Of a DNA stretch of 64,000 nt, positions 22,894 to 31,199 are shown in pieces. The DNA is from Chersky-806 sp036502405. Lineage in GTDB: Bacteria > Actinomycetota > Acidimicrobiia > IMCC26256 > JAENVU01. How positions within the stretch are numbered: the first letter of the stretch is position 1; the number at the start of each line of letters is the position of its first letter. The notes under the pieces were generated by a model. That model did no database searches, was not told the DNA's origin, and was given only the letters and a program-made list of their open reading frames with translations. The stretch lies in NCBI GenBank assembly GCA_036502405.1, contig DASXYP010000066.1, positions 1 through 64,000 on the forward strand. The letters run 5' to 3'. The position numbers and the translations under genes were made by a program.

Positions 22894-23952
22894 TCAGACG
22901 CTGACGACGAGGCGGCCGACGGTCTCGCGCCGCTCCATCGACTCCAGTGCCTCGGGGATCTCGCCCAAACCGAGCTCCCGCCCGATCACGGTGCGGATCC
23001 TCCCGGTTCGCAGCATCTCCAGGATCGTGGCGTGCGCGACCTGGCCCTCCGAGCGCGACGGCCAGTTGAACCCGAGCGTGCGCCGGACGCCGAGCGGGTC
23101 GTTGACGTACACGAGGCAGACCCCGCACAGGGAGAAGTTGCCGTACGCGATCGGCCGCGGCGTCATGTAGCTCGCGTCCTCGAGCTGGATGTCCTCGCTG
23201 AAGCCGGCGATCAGGTGCCGACCGTTGAAGCCCATGCACTTGAACGTCTCGACGGTGACGTCGCCCCCCACGGTGTCGAAGGCGACGTCCACGCCGTGGC
23301 CGTAGGTCAGCTCCTCGACCTCGGCCGCGAAGCTCGACTCCCGGTAGTTGATCACGTGGTCCGCGCCGAGCTCCTTGCAGAACGCGACCTTGTCGTCGGT
23401 GCCGGCCGTCGCGATGACCTTCGCGCCGAGTGCCTTGCCGAGCTGCAGCACGCCCGACCCGATGCCGCCCGCGCCCGCGTGGACCAGCAACGTCTCACCG
23501 GCGAGCAGGCGCGCCCGCTCGTGCAGCGCGAACCAGCCGAGGTGAAAGGGGTAGTGCAGCGCGGCGCCGTCGACGCTGCTCATCGAGGCGGGGATCGCCA
23601 GCGCGGTCGCGGCGTCGATGATCGCGTGGGTCGCGTACCCACCGTGGGCCATGACGGGGATGCCGACCACGCGCTGGCCGATCAGGTGCTCCGCGCCCGC
23701 CCCCGCGCTCTCGACCACCCCCACCGACTCCATGCCGGGGACGAACGGCGCCTCGAGCGGCAGCGTCAGGTACCGGCCGCGGATCAGGTCGATGTCGTTG
23801 AAGTTCAGGCAGAACGCCTCGACCGCGACCCGCGCCTCGTTCGGGGCGGGTGCCGGGACGTCGACCTCCCGTCGTTCGAGCGCATCGGTCGGGGCGCCCA
23901 GCTTCGTGGCCACCCAGGCGTCACACCGGATCGATCCGTTCGACTCGCTCAT
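22894..23952 (-). CDS. Zinc-less MDR/quinone oxidoreductase-like NAD(P)H enzyme
   Basis: The product is 352 residues of the medium-chain dehydrogenase/reductase superfamily, quinone oxidoreductase branch. The N-terminal GroES-like domain (LNFNDIDLIRGRY) is followed by a Rossmann domain with HAGAGGIGSGVLQLG near 165-180. No structural or catalytic zinc cysteines are seen. The reaction is presumably NAD(P)H-dependent reduction of an enone or quinone. ATG 23952 is preceded at six bases by CAGTCT with no ribosome site, so it is a leaderless candidate. Its 3' end is 12 bases from the converging STAS gene. Confidence 0.9.
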   Translation of the reverse strand: MSESNGSIRCDAWVATKLGAPTDALERREVDVPAPAPNEARVAVEAFCLNFNDIDLIRGRYLTLPLEAPFVPGMESVGVVESAGAGAEHLIGQRVVGIPVMAHGGYATHAIIDAATALAIPASMSSVDGAALHYPFHLGWFALHERARLLAGETLLVHAGAGGIGSGVLQLGKALGAKVIATAGTDDKVAFCKELGADHVINYRESSFAAEVEELTYGHGVDVAFDTVGGDVTVETFKCMGFNGRHLIAGFSEDIQLEDASYMTPRPIAYGNFSLCGVCLVYVNDPLGVRRTLGFNWPSRSEGQVAHATILEMLRTGRIRTVIGRELGLGEIPEALESMERRETVGRLVVSV

Positions 23953-23958
23953 GACCAC

Positions 23959-23964
23959 AGACTG
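23959..23964 (-). promoter_or_regulatory. Possible -10 of leaderless oxidoreductase gene (CAGTCT)
   Basis: CAGTCT on the minus strand, six bases before ATG 23952, with no Shine-Dalgarno between. First base deviates from TANNNT. Confidence 0.35.
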
Positions 23965-24047
23965 TCTCGCGCCCACCCACGGAGCCAGTCCTGATCCGTC
24001 GCGGGGCCCGATGGCCGTCAGCGCGCCGGGTGGCGCGAGAGTCGTCG

Positions 24048-24278
24048 ATGCTGACGCCGGACATGCAGCGCCTGGTCCGCGACCAGCGCCTCGGCTTCGT
24101 GGCCACCGTCACCGCCGACGGCCGGCCCAACCTCTCCCGCATCCGGACGATCGGCGTCATCGAGGTGACCGACGCGGCGCCGCTCGTGTCACCCGCGTAC
24201 GACGACGGGACCCCGGAGGACGCGGTCGTGGCCCGCTGGCTGGAGCACCACCGCAGGCTGCACGACCGACCCGGCTGA
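24048..24278 (+). CDS. Internally deleted pyridoxamine 5'-phosphate oxidase-family protein (remnant)
   Basis: The product is only 76 residues, whereas the family has about 130-150. Residues 1-29 match the usual N-terminus (MLTPDMQRLVRDQRLGFV to PNLS). Residues from about 30 match the usual C-terminus, ending in PLVSPAYDDGTPEDAV and WLEHH. The central beta-barrel with the flavin-binding strands is missing and the reading frame is kept, so this looks like an in-frame deletion of roughly 60 residues. It should not bind FMN or F420. GAGAG lies upstream of ATG 24048; GTG 24030 is an alternative start. It is probably a pseudogene or a decaying gene. Confidence 0.75.
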   Translation: MLTPDMQRLVRDQRLGFVATVTADGRPNLSRIRTIGVIEVTDAAPLVSPAYDDGTPEDAVVARWLEHHRRLHDRPG

Positions 24279-24305
24279 CCGTGATGGGCCCCGGCCCATC
24301 GTGGC

Positions 24306-25250
24306 TCAGTCGGGGAACGACTCGCCGACCAGCTCCTCGGACCGGGTCCAGAGCGCCGCGGCGCGGTCGGGATCGAGCGCGTACGCGAAGACCCCCGCAC
24401 CCGTCGTCGCGTCCTCGGTGACCGGAGCCACGCCGCAGTCCTGGCAGTAGCGGCCGCCGATCTCCTCGGGCCCGGCGACGAACCCGGCCCAGACGCTCGT
24501 CGCCGCACCCTGCGGGATGGACTTCCAGACCATCGCCTGCCCCGCGCGCGCCGAGTCCAGCGCACCGAGCGTCTCGTCCGTGAGGTGGCGGCCGAGCTCG
24601 GTGAGGATCGTCCCCGGATGGACCGCGCACGCCCGCTGGCCGGCGTCACGACCGCGCCGGTCGAGCTCGACCGAGAAGAGGATGTTCGCCGTCTTCGACC
24701 GGCCGTACGCCTGCCACGGGTCGTACGCGGTGTGCTCGAAGTTGACGTCGTCGAGGACGACGTCGCTGAACCGGTGGCCGGCCGACGTGAGGTTGACGAT
24801 CCGCGCCGGTCCGCCCGCGAGCAGCGGCCGCAACCGGTTGACGAGCACGAAGTGGCCGAGGTGGTTGGTGCCGAACTGGGTCTCGAATCCGTCCGCAGTC
24901 CGCCCCTCGGGTGTCGCCATGACACCCGCGTTCGCGATGATGACGTCCAGCCGATCGTGGTCGGCGAGCACGCCATCCGTGAACGCCCGGACCGATGCCA
25001 GGGACGCGAGGTCCACCTCGCGCAGCTCGACGTTCCCACTGGCCGCGGCGGCCTCCCGGACGGGCTCCGCGGCCTGCTCGCCCTTCGCGACGTCCCGCAC
25101 CCCGAGCACGACGTTCCCGCCGTGCGCGGCGACCGCCCGAGCCGTCTCCTGACCCAGCCCGGCCGAGGCGCCGGTGATCAGGATGCGCCGTCCCGACAGG
25201 TCGACGCCGTCGAGGACCTCGTCGGTCGTGGACTCGCTCCCGAAGCTCAT
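24306..25250 (-). CDS. Short-chain dehydrogenase/reductase
   Basis: The product is 314 residues from ATG 25250; the GC-rich frame upstream is not coding. Classical SDR signs: nucleotide motif TGASAGLG (27-34), NAGVM near 109, Ser in NLTSAGH near 152, and YGRSK around 180-184 with the catalytic Tyr and Lys. The length and the LDDVNFEHTAYDPWQAY stretch fit the retinol dehydrogenase/WW-domain oxidoreductase-like branch. It reduces or oxidises a carbonyl with NAD(P); substrate unknown. It converges with the PPOX remnant, 27 bases away. Confidence 0.9.
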   Translation of the reverse strand: MSFGSESTTDEVLDGVDLSGRRILITGASAGLGQETARAVAAHGGNVVLGVRDVAKGEQAAEPVREAAAASGNVELREVDLASLASVRAFTDGVLADHDRLDVIIANAGVMATPEGRTADGFETQFGTNHLGHFVLVNRLRPLLAGGPARIVNLTSAGHRFSDVVLDDVNFEHTAYDPWQAYGRSKTANILFSVELDRRGRDAGQRACAVHPGTILTELGRHLTDETLGALDSARAGQAMVWKSIPQGAATSVWAGFVAGPEEIGGRYCQDCGVAPVTEDATTGAGVFAYALDPDRAAALWTRSEELVGESFPD

Positions 25251-25467
25251 GTCGACAGCCTCGCGTATCGCGGGCACCAGGATCGGTGGCGCCACGGACG
25301 ATCGAGCTCGGCGGCCGCCCGGAAGCCGTCCACAGAACCGGACAGAGGGTGGCCGGTTCCGGGGCGCATGATGGCCCTCGGGTGATCGGCCGGGGCGATG
25401 AGTTCCTCGTGCGAGTGCGGTCGGAACCCGGACGCCATTTTCCCCCAAGAGAAGAGCGAGGTTCGCG

Positions 25468-26526
25468 GTGGCTGGTCCTCTGGCACCCCATCCCGTCGAC
25501 GAGTGGCGGACCGACCGTTCCGAGGCCCCGACGGCCGTCCCGGTCCCGGCATCGCGCCCCACCGAGGTGGCGATCCGCACCGAGCGGCTCGTGCGACGGT
25601 TCGACGACTTCACCGCCGTCGACGAGCTCGACCTCGAGGTCGGCCGCGGCGAGATCTACGGGTTCCTCGGCCCGAACGGGGCTGGCAAGTCGACCACCGT
25701 CCGGATGCTCTGCACCCTCACCGCGATCAGCGACGGGACCGCGACGGTCGCGGGCTACGACGTCGGCTCCCAGCCGGGCGACGTCCGCCTCCACATCGGT
25801 GTCGCGCTCCAGGACGCCGCGCTCGACCCGAAGCAGACCGGGCGCGAGCTGCTGCGCCTGCAGGGCCTCCTCTACGGCCTGCCGAAGCGCGCGATGGCGC
25901 AGCGCGTCGACGAGCTGGGCGAGCTCATCGACCTGAGCGACGCGCTCGACCGCCCGATCGGCACCTACTCGGGTGGGATGCGGCGGCGACTGGACCTCGT
26001 GGCCGCGCTCGTGCACAACCCGGAGGTCCTCTTCCTCGACGAGCCGACGACGGGACTGGACCCGGTGAGCCGCATCACCGTGTGGAACGAGGTGCGCCGG
26101 CTCAACGCCGAGCTCGGCATGACGATCTTCCTCACCACCCAGTACCTCGAGGAGGCGGATGAGCTGTGCGGCCGGGTCGGGATCATCAACGCCGGGCGCA
26201 TCGTGGCCGAAGGCACCCCGGACGACCTCAAGCGGTCCGTCGGTTCGGACGTGATCATCGTCCGGGTCGTCGGCGACCCCGCGCCGCTGCGCTCGACGAT
26301 CGAAGCGCTCGACGGGGTGCAGGGCGCCGAGGCGCACGGCGACGAGCTCGTGATCGCCACCGACAACGGCTCGGCGGCGATCAGCCCGATCGCAGTCGCG
26401 CTCAACGGCTGCGAGGTCAAGGTGCGGGATCTCACCTTGCGCACCCCGACGCTGGACGACGTGTTCCTCGAGCTGACCGGGACCCACATCGAGCAGGACG
26501 ACGAGACCGAGGAGGCCCACCGATGA
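25468..26526 (+). CDS. ABC-2 exporter ATPase (DrrA-type)
   Basis: The product is 352 residues. After a 33-residue unstructured start, the ATPase core has Walker A GPNGAGKST (68-76), signature YSGGMRRRLD near 167, Walker B VLFLDEPTTGLDP near 187, and a C-terminal domain with TLDDVFLELTG typical of daunorubicin-resistance-type ATPases. It drives export by the permease whose ATG overlaps this stop (ATGA at 26523-26526). The cargo, a drug-like or lipid molecule, cannot be read. Start GTG 25468 has a GAGG site about nine bases upstream. Confidence 0.93.
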   Translation: MAGPLAPHPVDEWRTDRSEAPTAVPVPASRPTEVAIRTERLVRRFDDFTAVDELDLEVGRGEIYGFLGPNGAGKSTTVRMLCTLTAISDGTATVAGYDVGSQPGDVRLHIGVALQDAALDPKQTGRELLRLQGLLYGLPKRAMAQRVDELGELIDLSDALDRPIGTYSGGMRRRLDLVAALVHNPEVLFLDEPTTGLDPVSRITVWNEVRRLNAELGMTIFLTTQYLEEADELCGRVGIINAGRIVAEGTPDDLKRSVGSDVIIVRVVGDPAPLRSTIEALDGVQGAEAHGDELVIATDNGSAAISPIAVALNGCEVKVRDLTLRTPTLDDVFLELTGTHIEQDDETEEAHR

Positions 26527-27335
26527 GCGTTGCCGACGTCGTTGCCCCGATCCGCAGTGCGGATGCCCTGCGTGCGAGGCCGGCCGGCTTCGCCCACGAC
26601 GTGGCCTCCATCGCCGGGCGCGCGCTCCGAGCCGTCCCGCGTGACCTCGAGGCGGTGTTCCCGCCGATGTTCATCGCGTTGTTCTTCTTCGTGGTCAACG
26701 TCGCGACCTTCACCAACTCGGCGGGCGCCGGCTTCGACTACAAGGCGTTCGAGATGCCGACCGCGATCCTCCTCGGCGTCACCGGGATCTCCCGTGCCCC
26801 GGCGCTCGTCCTCGACATCCAGGACGGCTATCTGGACCGGCTGCTGATGACCCCGATCAGGCGGCTCGCGATCCTGTTGGGCCACATGGTGGCCGACGTC
26901 ACCGTCGCGGTGGCGCTCACGATCCCGATCCTCGTCCTGGGCTTTGCGATCGGCGTGCGCTTCGAGACCGGCGTCGCGGGACTGTTCGTGTTCGTCGCGT
27001 TCGCCGCCCTCTGGAGCCTCGCGTTCACCGGGTTCGGGTACGCGATCGCGCTCAAGACCGGGAACCCGGCGGCGGTGAACTCCGCGTTCCTGCTCTTCTT
27101 CCCGTTCCTGTTCCTGACCTCGTCCTACGTGCCCCGCGACCAGCTCTCCGGGTGGCTGAACACCGTGGCCGGCTTCAACCCGGTGACCTACCTGCTCGAA
27201 GGGCTGCGGTCCCTCGTCATGCAGGGCTGGGAGTGGGAGTCGCTCGGCAAGGCGTTGATCGCCATCGTGGTCGTCGGCGCGATCAGCATGACGCTGTGCT
27301 TCACCGCGCTGCGGGGTCGGACCCGACGGGGCTGA
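26523..27335 (+). CDS. ABC-2 exporter permease (DrrB-type)
   Basis: The product is 270 residues with six hydrophobic segments; the FPFLFLTSSYVPRDQLSGW loop before the last pair and FNPVTYLLEGLR are standard for DrrB/ABC-2 permeases. It pairs with the ATPase at 25468 by a four-base overlap, so a 2+2 exporter complex is expected. The last 35 bases overlap the 3' end of the converging membrane glycosyltransferase gene. Confidence 0.93.
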   Translation: MSVADVVAPIRSADALRARPAGFAHDVASIAGRALRAVPRDLEAVFPPMFIALFFFVVNVATFTNSAGAGFDYKAFEMPTAILLGVTGISRAPALVLDIQDGYLDRLLMTPIRRLAILLGHMVADVTVAVALTIPILVLGFAIGVRFETGVAGLFVFVAFAALWSLAFTGFGYAIALKTGNPAAVNSAFLLFFPFLFLTSSYVPRDQLSGWLNTVAGFNPVTYLLEGLRSLVMQGWEWESLGKALIAIVVVGAISMTLCFTALRGRTRRG

Positions 27336-28698
27336 CCTCGACCGCATCGGTTTTGGAGCCGGGCGCGGATGTGCCCGGCTCCGAACCGCGCCCACGCCCT
27401 GTCGCCGCGTTGATCGCGGCATCGAGCGCGACCGCGGCCAGGATGCACAGAGCGAGGTCCGCGGGCGCCCGGAAGCGCATCGCGGCGTAGCCGATGATGA
27501 CCGTGACCATGACGACGACCGGCGGGACCAGCAGTGGGAAGACCGGCGCCGTGCGGCGGCGCCGGAGCACGACTGCGCCGACGATCGCGAGCACCGCCAA
27601 GGCGTAGAACGTGTACATGATCGCCCGGGCGATCGCGAGCTCCGACTTCTCGACGCCGCGCGAGCTGTCGATCCGGATCTGCAGGTCGGGGTGGTACAGG
27701 CCGACGATCGCCGCCGCGCGCGCCGCGACCACTCCGGGGAGCTGGTGCTTGTGGTGCTTGATGTACTCCAGCCCGGCGTGCCGGTAGATCGCGTCGAGCT
27801 GCGACTCGTCGTCGCCCGGTTTCCCCTCGCGCTTCTGGATCGCCACGGTGCACGCGATCGAGAAGTAGCTCTTGTTGTCGCTGTTCCAGACCTGGTCGCA
27901 CGAGGTCGTGGCCAGCAGCGGACCGAACGATGTGCTGAGCAGCTCCGGCTTCTCGAAGCGGGTGAGGTTGAAGACCAGCCACGGGGACATCAGGACCAGC
28001 GCGGCGAGGAGCCCGGCACCGATGCCGGCCCAGCGTTGCCGGCGCGTGGGCCCCGGCGCGAGGACGGCCAGCGGGACGACCAGGAGCGGGATGATCAACA
28101 CGAGCTCGGCCCGGCTCAGGGCGGCCGCACCGCCCGCGGCCCCGACCGCGGCGAGCCCCCAACCGGTCGGGCGACGCCAGTACCGGTAGGAGAGGTAGAG
28201 CGCGAGCGCGACGGTGAACATGGCCATCGACTCGGCCCGGAGCAGACCGTCGGACACCCAGATGTTCGGGGCGACCGCGGCGAGCACCGCGGCGATGATC
28301 CCCAGCCGGGGGCCGCCGACCTCGCGTCCGGTGAGGCCGACGAGCACGACCGTCCCCGTGCCGAGGACCGCGGACCAGAGCATGTGCGTGAGCACGCTCT
28401 GCAACCCGAGCACGGACGGGATCGCGAGGTAGAGCATGTACAGCGGTGGGTGGTCGCTCGCGGCGATCGGGTGGTGCGGCGGCGAGTACGGCGAGATGAA
28501 ACCCTTGCCGTCCGCGAGCAGGTTCGCGCCCGCGTGGTAGAAGAACGGGTCGCCGCCGAAGACGTAGTCGCGGTGCCAGCCGAGGATGTACGCGATCCGG
28601 ACCGCGAGGCCGACGACCGCGACGCCGGCGAGCGCCCACCAGAACCAGGACGCCGAGCGAGTGCGCGCCGCGCGTCGCGACGCGCGGGTGTCACTCAC
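27301..28698 (-). CDS. GT39/ArnT-like membrane glycosyltransferase
   Basis: The product is 465 residues from GTG 28698 (alternative ATG 28830 adds 44 low-complexity residues; neither has a strong ribosome site). About ten transmembrane helices are present. The first extracytoplasmic loop carries GGDPFFYHAGANLLADGKGF, whose acidic residue is the place of the catalytic Asp in GT-C enzymes using polyprenyl-phosphate sugars. SDHPPLYMLYL follows. It probably transfers a sugar to a lipid or wall polymer at the outer face. The 3' end overlaps the ABC permease by 35 bases, tail to tail. Confidence 0.8.
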   Translation of the reverse strand: MSDTRASRRAARTRSASWFWWALAGVAVVGLAVRIAYILGWHRDYVFGGDPFFYHAGANLLADGKGFISPYSPPHHPIAASDHPPLYMLYLAIPSVLGLQSVLTHMLWSAVLGTGTVVLVGLTGREVGGPRLGIIAAVLAAVAPNIWVSDGLLRAESMAMFTVALALYLSYRYWRRPTGWGLAAVGAAGGAAALSRAELVLIIPLLVVPLAVLAPGPTRRQRWAGIGAGLLAALVLMSPWLVFNLTRFEKPELLSTSFGPLLATTSCDQVWNSDNKSYFSIACTVAIQKREGKPGDDESQLDAIYRHAGLEYIKHHKHQLPGVVAARAAAIVGLYHPDLQIRIDSSRGVEKSELAIARAIMYTFYALAVLAIVGAVVLRRRRTAPVFPLLVPPVVVMVTVIIGYAAMRFRAPADLALCILAAVALDAAINAATGRGRGSEPGTSAPGSKTDAVEVSPVGSDPAAR

Positions 28699-28828
28699 GC
28701 TGCCCTGCGTCCGGTCGCCACGAGGTGCAGGTCTACCCGAAGCCAGGCCCTGGGAACCTCGTTCACGCACCTCGCGAATGGTCTGCGGCAAGCTCGGGCG
28801 CTCAGGACGAGGTGGTAACGTCCGCCGC

Positions 28829-28903
28829 ATGATGTCGACTTCCCGGCACCGGGGACCCAACCCGTCGGACGGGTGGGCACCGGACACCGGGCCCCACAAC
28901 TAG
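28829..28903 (+). CDS. Possible 24-residue leaderless small ORF
   Basis: TAACGT (28816-28821), then seven bases, then ATG ATG at 28829. This is the same -10-to-start spacing seen at leaderless genes here. The peptide starts MMSTSRHRGPNPSDGWAP and ends GPHN, with its TAG overlapping the stop of the converging gene at 28900. No homology is known to me; it could equally be a short non-coding transcript start. Confidence 0.28.
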   Translation: MMSTSRHRGPNPSDGWAPDTGPHN

Positions 28904-29751
28904 CTTCCCGGGAGCTTCGCGCTCACGGAGTACTCGTAGAGGCCGTCCGGGTCCGGGATCGTCCACCGGAGCGCGGGTCGGCCCTCGTATTCGACCTTCT
29001 CTCGTTCGCCGACCTTCGGATAGACGCTCTCGAACGCGTAGTCGCGGGTTCCGTCGGGAAAGACGATGAGCAGGACGAAGCGGGTCGTGAAATGACCGTA
29101 GAGGGCGGCGCTTCCGCTGTCGGATCCGTCGGCACGAAGCTGGTTCCAGAGCCCCGGCCATTGGAACCTGACGGACCAGGCGACCGGGGAGTCTGCGACG
29201 AGCGGCTCGAAGAACGCCGCAGTCTCCAGACCGCTGACGTCCTCGAGGGCGGGAAGCAGCACCGCTCGCTGGCCGTCGGTCTTGCACCGCACGCTCGACT
29301 TCAGCTGCGAGAGCTCTGAGTAGCGCTCGCTGTCTCCGCCGGCGCTGAACGGAATCGGATACCGCCACGCGAGGTTGCCGCCGTCGGTCACGCGCGTCGA
29401 GTACTCGTAGCGTCCCGCGTCTCGGTCGGCCGTCTCCGAGACGAAGTAGATGTAGGTCCGCTCCTCGTCGAACGCCGCGGTGTGGGGACGACAGACGGTG
29501 CTCAGGCTGTCCCGGAAGTACTTGGCGTCACGTTCGAGCTTCGCTGTCCGCCCCTCCAGCCGCTCGCGCGCTTGCTTCTGTTCGGACCGCTCGGGCGAGA
29601 GCCGTTCGAGCACCAACAGGATGGCGAAACCGATCGCCAACAGGATCAGGTAACCGATGATCGTGTTCGAGTATCCGAACGCCTGACCGAATCCGACGAA
29701 CACGGCGGCCGCGCCGAGCACCGTGCCGAAGATGATCCCCAAGACCTTCAT
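28900..29751 (-). CDS. Membrane-anchored coiled-coil protein, function unknown
   Basis: The product is 283 residues. Two transmembrane helices (about 5-22 and 31-49) are followed by a charged, likely coiled-coil stretch (RLSPERSEQKQARERLEGR, about 51-75) and a C-terminal beta-rich domain of about 200 residues. That domain includes AFDEERTYIYFVSETAD and TTRFVLLIVFPDGTRDYAF. There is no family I recognise. The ribosome site AGAGGGG precedes ATG 29751. GC content is somewhat lower than in neighbours and codon choice looser, so recent acquisition is possible. Confidence 0.72.
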   Translation of the reverse strand: MKVLGIIFGTVLGAAAVFVGFGQAFGYSNTIIGYLILLAIGFAILLVLERLSPERSEQKQARERLEGRTAKLERDAKYFRDSLSTVCRPHTAAFDEERTYIYFVSETADRDAGRYEYSTRVTDGGNLAWRYPIPFSAGGDSERYSELSQLKSSVRCKTDGQRAVLLPALEDVSGLETAAFFEPLVADSPVAWSVRFQWPGLWNQLRADGSDSGSAALYGHFTTRFVLLIVFPDGTRDYAFESVYPKVGEREKVEYEGRPALRWTIPDPDGLYEYSVSAKLPGS

Positions 29752-29907
29752 CGCGTTGCCCCTCTTCGCCGGACGTCGCGCTCGCGCCGCCCCCAGCCCG
29801 CCCGGACGTCCTGATCACTGCCTGCCGCCCGGTTCTGCTCGGTAACGTAGGCGCCAACGGGCCTCGAGGACAGCCCGCTGCCTGACGACGGCGGGCATCA
29901 TGAGGCG

Positions 29908-30336
29908 ATGCGACCTGCATTGGCTGACCTGCTGGACCTCGAGCCGCATCCGGAAGGGGGCTGGTACCGCCAGACGTGGCAGGCGGAGGAGCGGGTACGG
30001 ACCCGCGACGGACGTGATCGGGCCACGGCGACCCTGATCCACTTCCTCCTGCCGGCCGGCGAGTGCTCGGCGTGGCATCGGGTGGCATCCGAGGAGATCT
30101 GGCTCGCGCACCGCGGTGTCGTCACGCTCGAGCTCGGTGGCGGCGGCGAGGCGCCGCACCCGGAGGTCGTCGAGACGCTCGGCGTGGACCCGACCGCCGG
30201 CCACCGGACTCAGGTGGTGGTCCCGACCGGGGTCTGGCAACGGACACTTCCCGCGGAGACCGACGCGCTCGTCAGCTGCGTCGTGTCACCGGGCTTCGAC
30301 TTCGACGACTTCGAGCTCGCCCCCGACGCCGTCTGA
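29908..30336 (+). CDS. Cupin of the DUF985 (YML079-like) family
   Basis: The product is 142 residues. LDLEPHPEGGWYRQTW at the start and LPAGECSAWHRVASEEIW in the middle are the DUF985 signatures. It is a single beta-barrel cupin with a small-molecule pocket, related in fold to dTDP-sugar epimerases and to yeast Yml079w. No enzyme activity is established for the family. Soluble. It stands alone, converging with the first DUF899 gene. Confidence 0.9.
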   Translation: MRPALADLLDLEPHPEGGWYRQTWQAEERVRTRDGRDRATATLIHFLLPAGECSAWHRVASEEIWLAHRGVVTLELGGGGEAPHPEVVETLGVDPTAGHRTQVVVPTGVWQRTLPAETDALVSCVVSPGFDFDDFELAPDAV

Positions 30337-30356
30337 CGCGGTGGTGTCCCCCCGCG

Positions 30357-31037
30357 CTACGTCCTGGTCCTGGTCCGCTGCGGCTCGTCGTGCCAGCGCC
30401 ACCACCCGTAGGGCGGGGTCTGGGGGTAGCCCGGTGGAGAGTCCTCCCACTCCTCCTGGCGGCCGAGCGCAGTCAGGTCGAGGTAGCTCCAGGTGGACCC
30501 GAGCGCCTCGTCGCCCCGGCCGTAGACGAAGGAGGTGCGGAACACGCGGTCGCCGTCGCGGATGAACGCGTTGGTCCCGTGCCACTCGTCCACCCCGAAG
30601 TCCGCGTCGAAGTCGTCGAGCAACGTGAACCACGGCATCGCCCAGCCCATCCGGGCCTTCACGCGCTCGATGTCCGCCTGGGGCGCGCGAGACACGAAGG
30701 CGAGTGACGTGTCCCGCAGGTGGAGATGTGCGACGGGCGCGACCTGGTCGGCGACCATCGAGCAGCCGACGCAAGCGTGCTCGGGCCAACCGTGGACGCC
30801 GGGCTCGAGGAACGCGCGGTAGACGATCAGCTGCCGGCGGCCGTCGAACAGGTCGAGCAGGGTCGCCCGGCCCTCGGGCCCGTCGAAGGCGTACTCCTTC
30901 TCGACCGGCAGCCACGGCATCCGCCGGCGCTTCGCGGCGACCGCGTCCCGGACGCGGGTGAGCTCCTTCTCGTGCCGGTGCAGCTCCTGGCGAGCCGTCT
31001 CCCACTCCTCGGGCGAGGCGATCGGGGGTGTGTCCAT
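30357..31037 (-). CDS. DUF899 thioredoxin-like protein (1)
   Basis: The product is 226 residues. DUF899 features: RRRMPWLPVEKEYAFDGPEG near 38-57, LLDLFDGRRQLIVYRAF, and a CVGCS motif (Cys-x-x-Cys-Ser) in the redox-like loop. The fold is thioredoxin-like; function is unproven, often described as peroxiredoxin-related. AGGAG lies seven bases before ATG 31037. It is last gene of the ArsR-controlled group starting at 32699. It shares about a third of its residues by eye with the second DUF899 protein. Confidence 0.88.
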   Translation of the reverse strand: MDTPPIASPEEWETARQELHRHEKELTRVRDAVAAKRRRMPWLPVEKEYAFDGPEGRATLLDLFDGRRQLIVYRAFLEPGVHGWPEHACVGCSMVADQVAPVAHLHLRDTSLAFVSRAPQADIERVKARMGWAMPWFTLLDDFDADFGVDEWHGTNAFIRDGDRVFRTSFVYGRGDEALGSTWSYLDLTALGRQEEWEDSPPGYPQTPPYGWWRWHDEPQRTRTRT

Positions 31038-31076
31038 CGTGGGCTCCTCTCACAGGTGGTCGTGCCGTGCTGCCGG

Positions 31077-31199
31077 TCAGGTCCTCCGGCGCAGGCGACG
31101 AAAGGTGGCTCCGACGGCGAGGGCGATGCCGCTCCCGGTGGTGAGCAGCGGCATCACCCACTCCTCGACCGGCACGCCGCCGATGTGCGCGACCGTCAT
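31077..31199 (-). CDS. 40-residue membrane microprotein between two DUF899 genes
   Basis: ATG 31199 overlaps the TGA of the upstream DUF899 gene (ATGA). The peptide starts MTVAHIGGVPVEEWVMPLL, continues with one hydrophobic helix (about 17-30) and ends in a basic tail RRLRRR. The short start H-x-G-x-P-V-E-E recurs in actinobacterial microproteins I have seen beside similar genes. Predicted single-pass, basic end in the cytoplasm. It probably acts with, or is regulated like, the DUF899 proteins. Confidence 0.65.
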   Translation of the reverse strand: MTVAHIGGVPVEEWVMPLLTTGSGIALAVGATFRRLRRRT

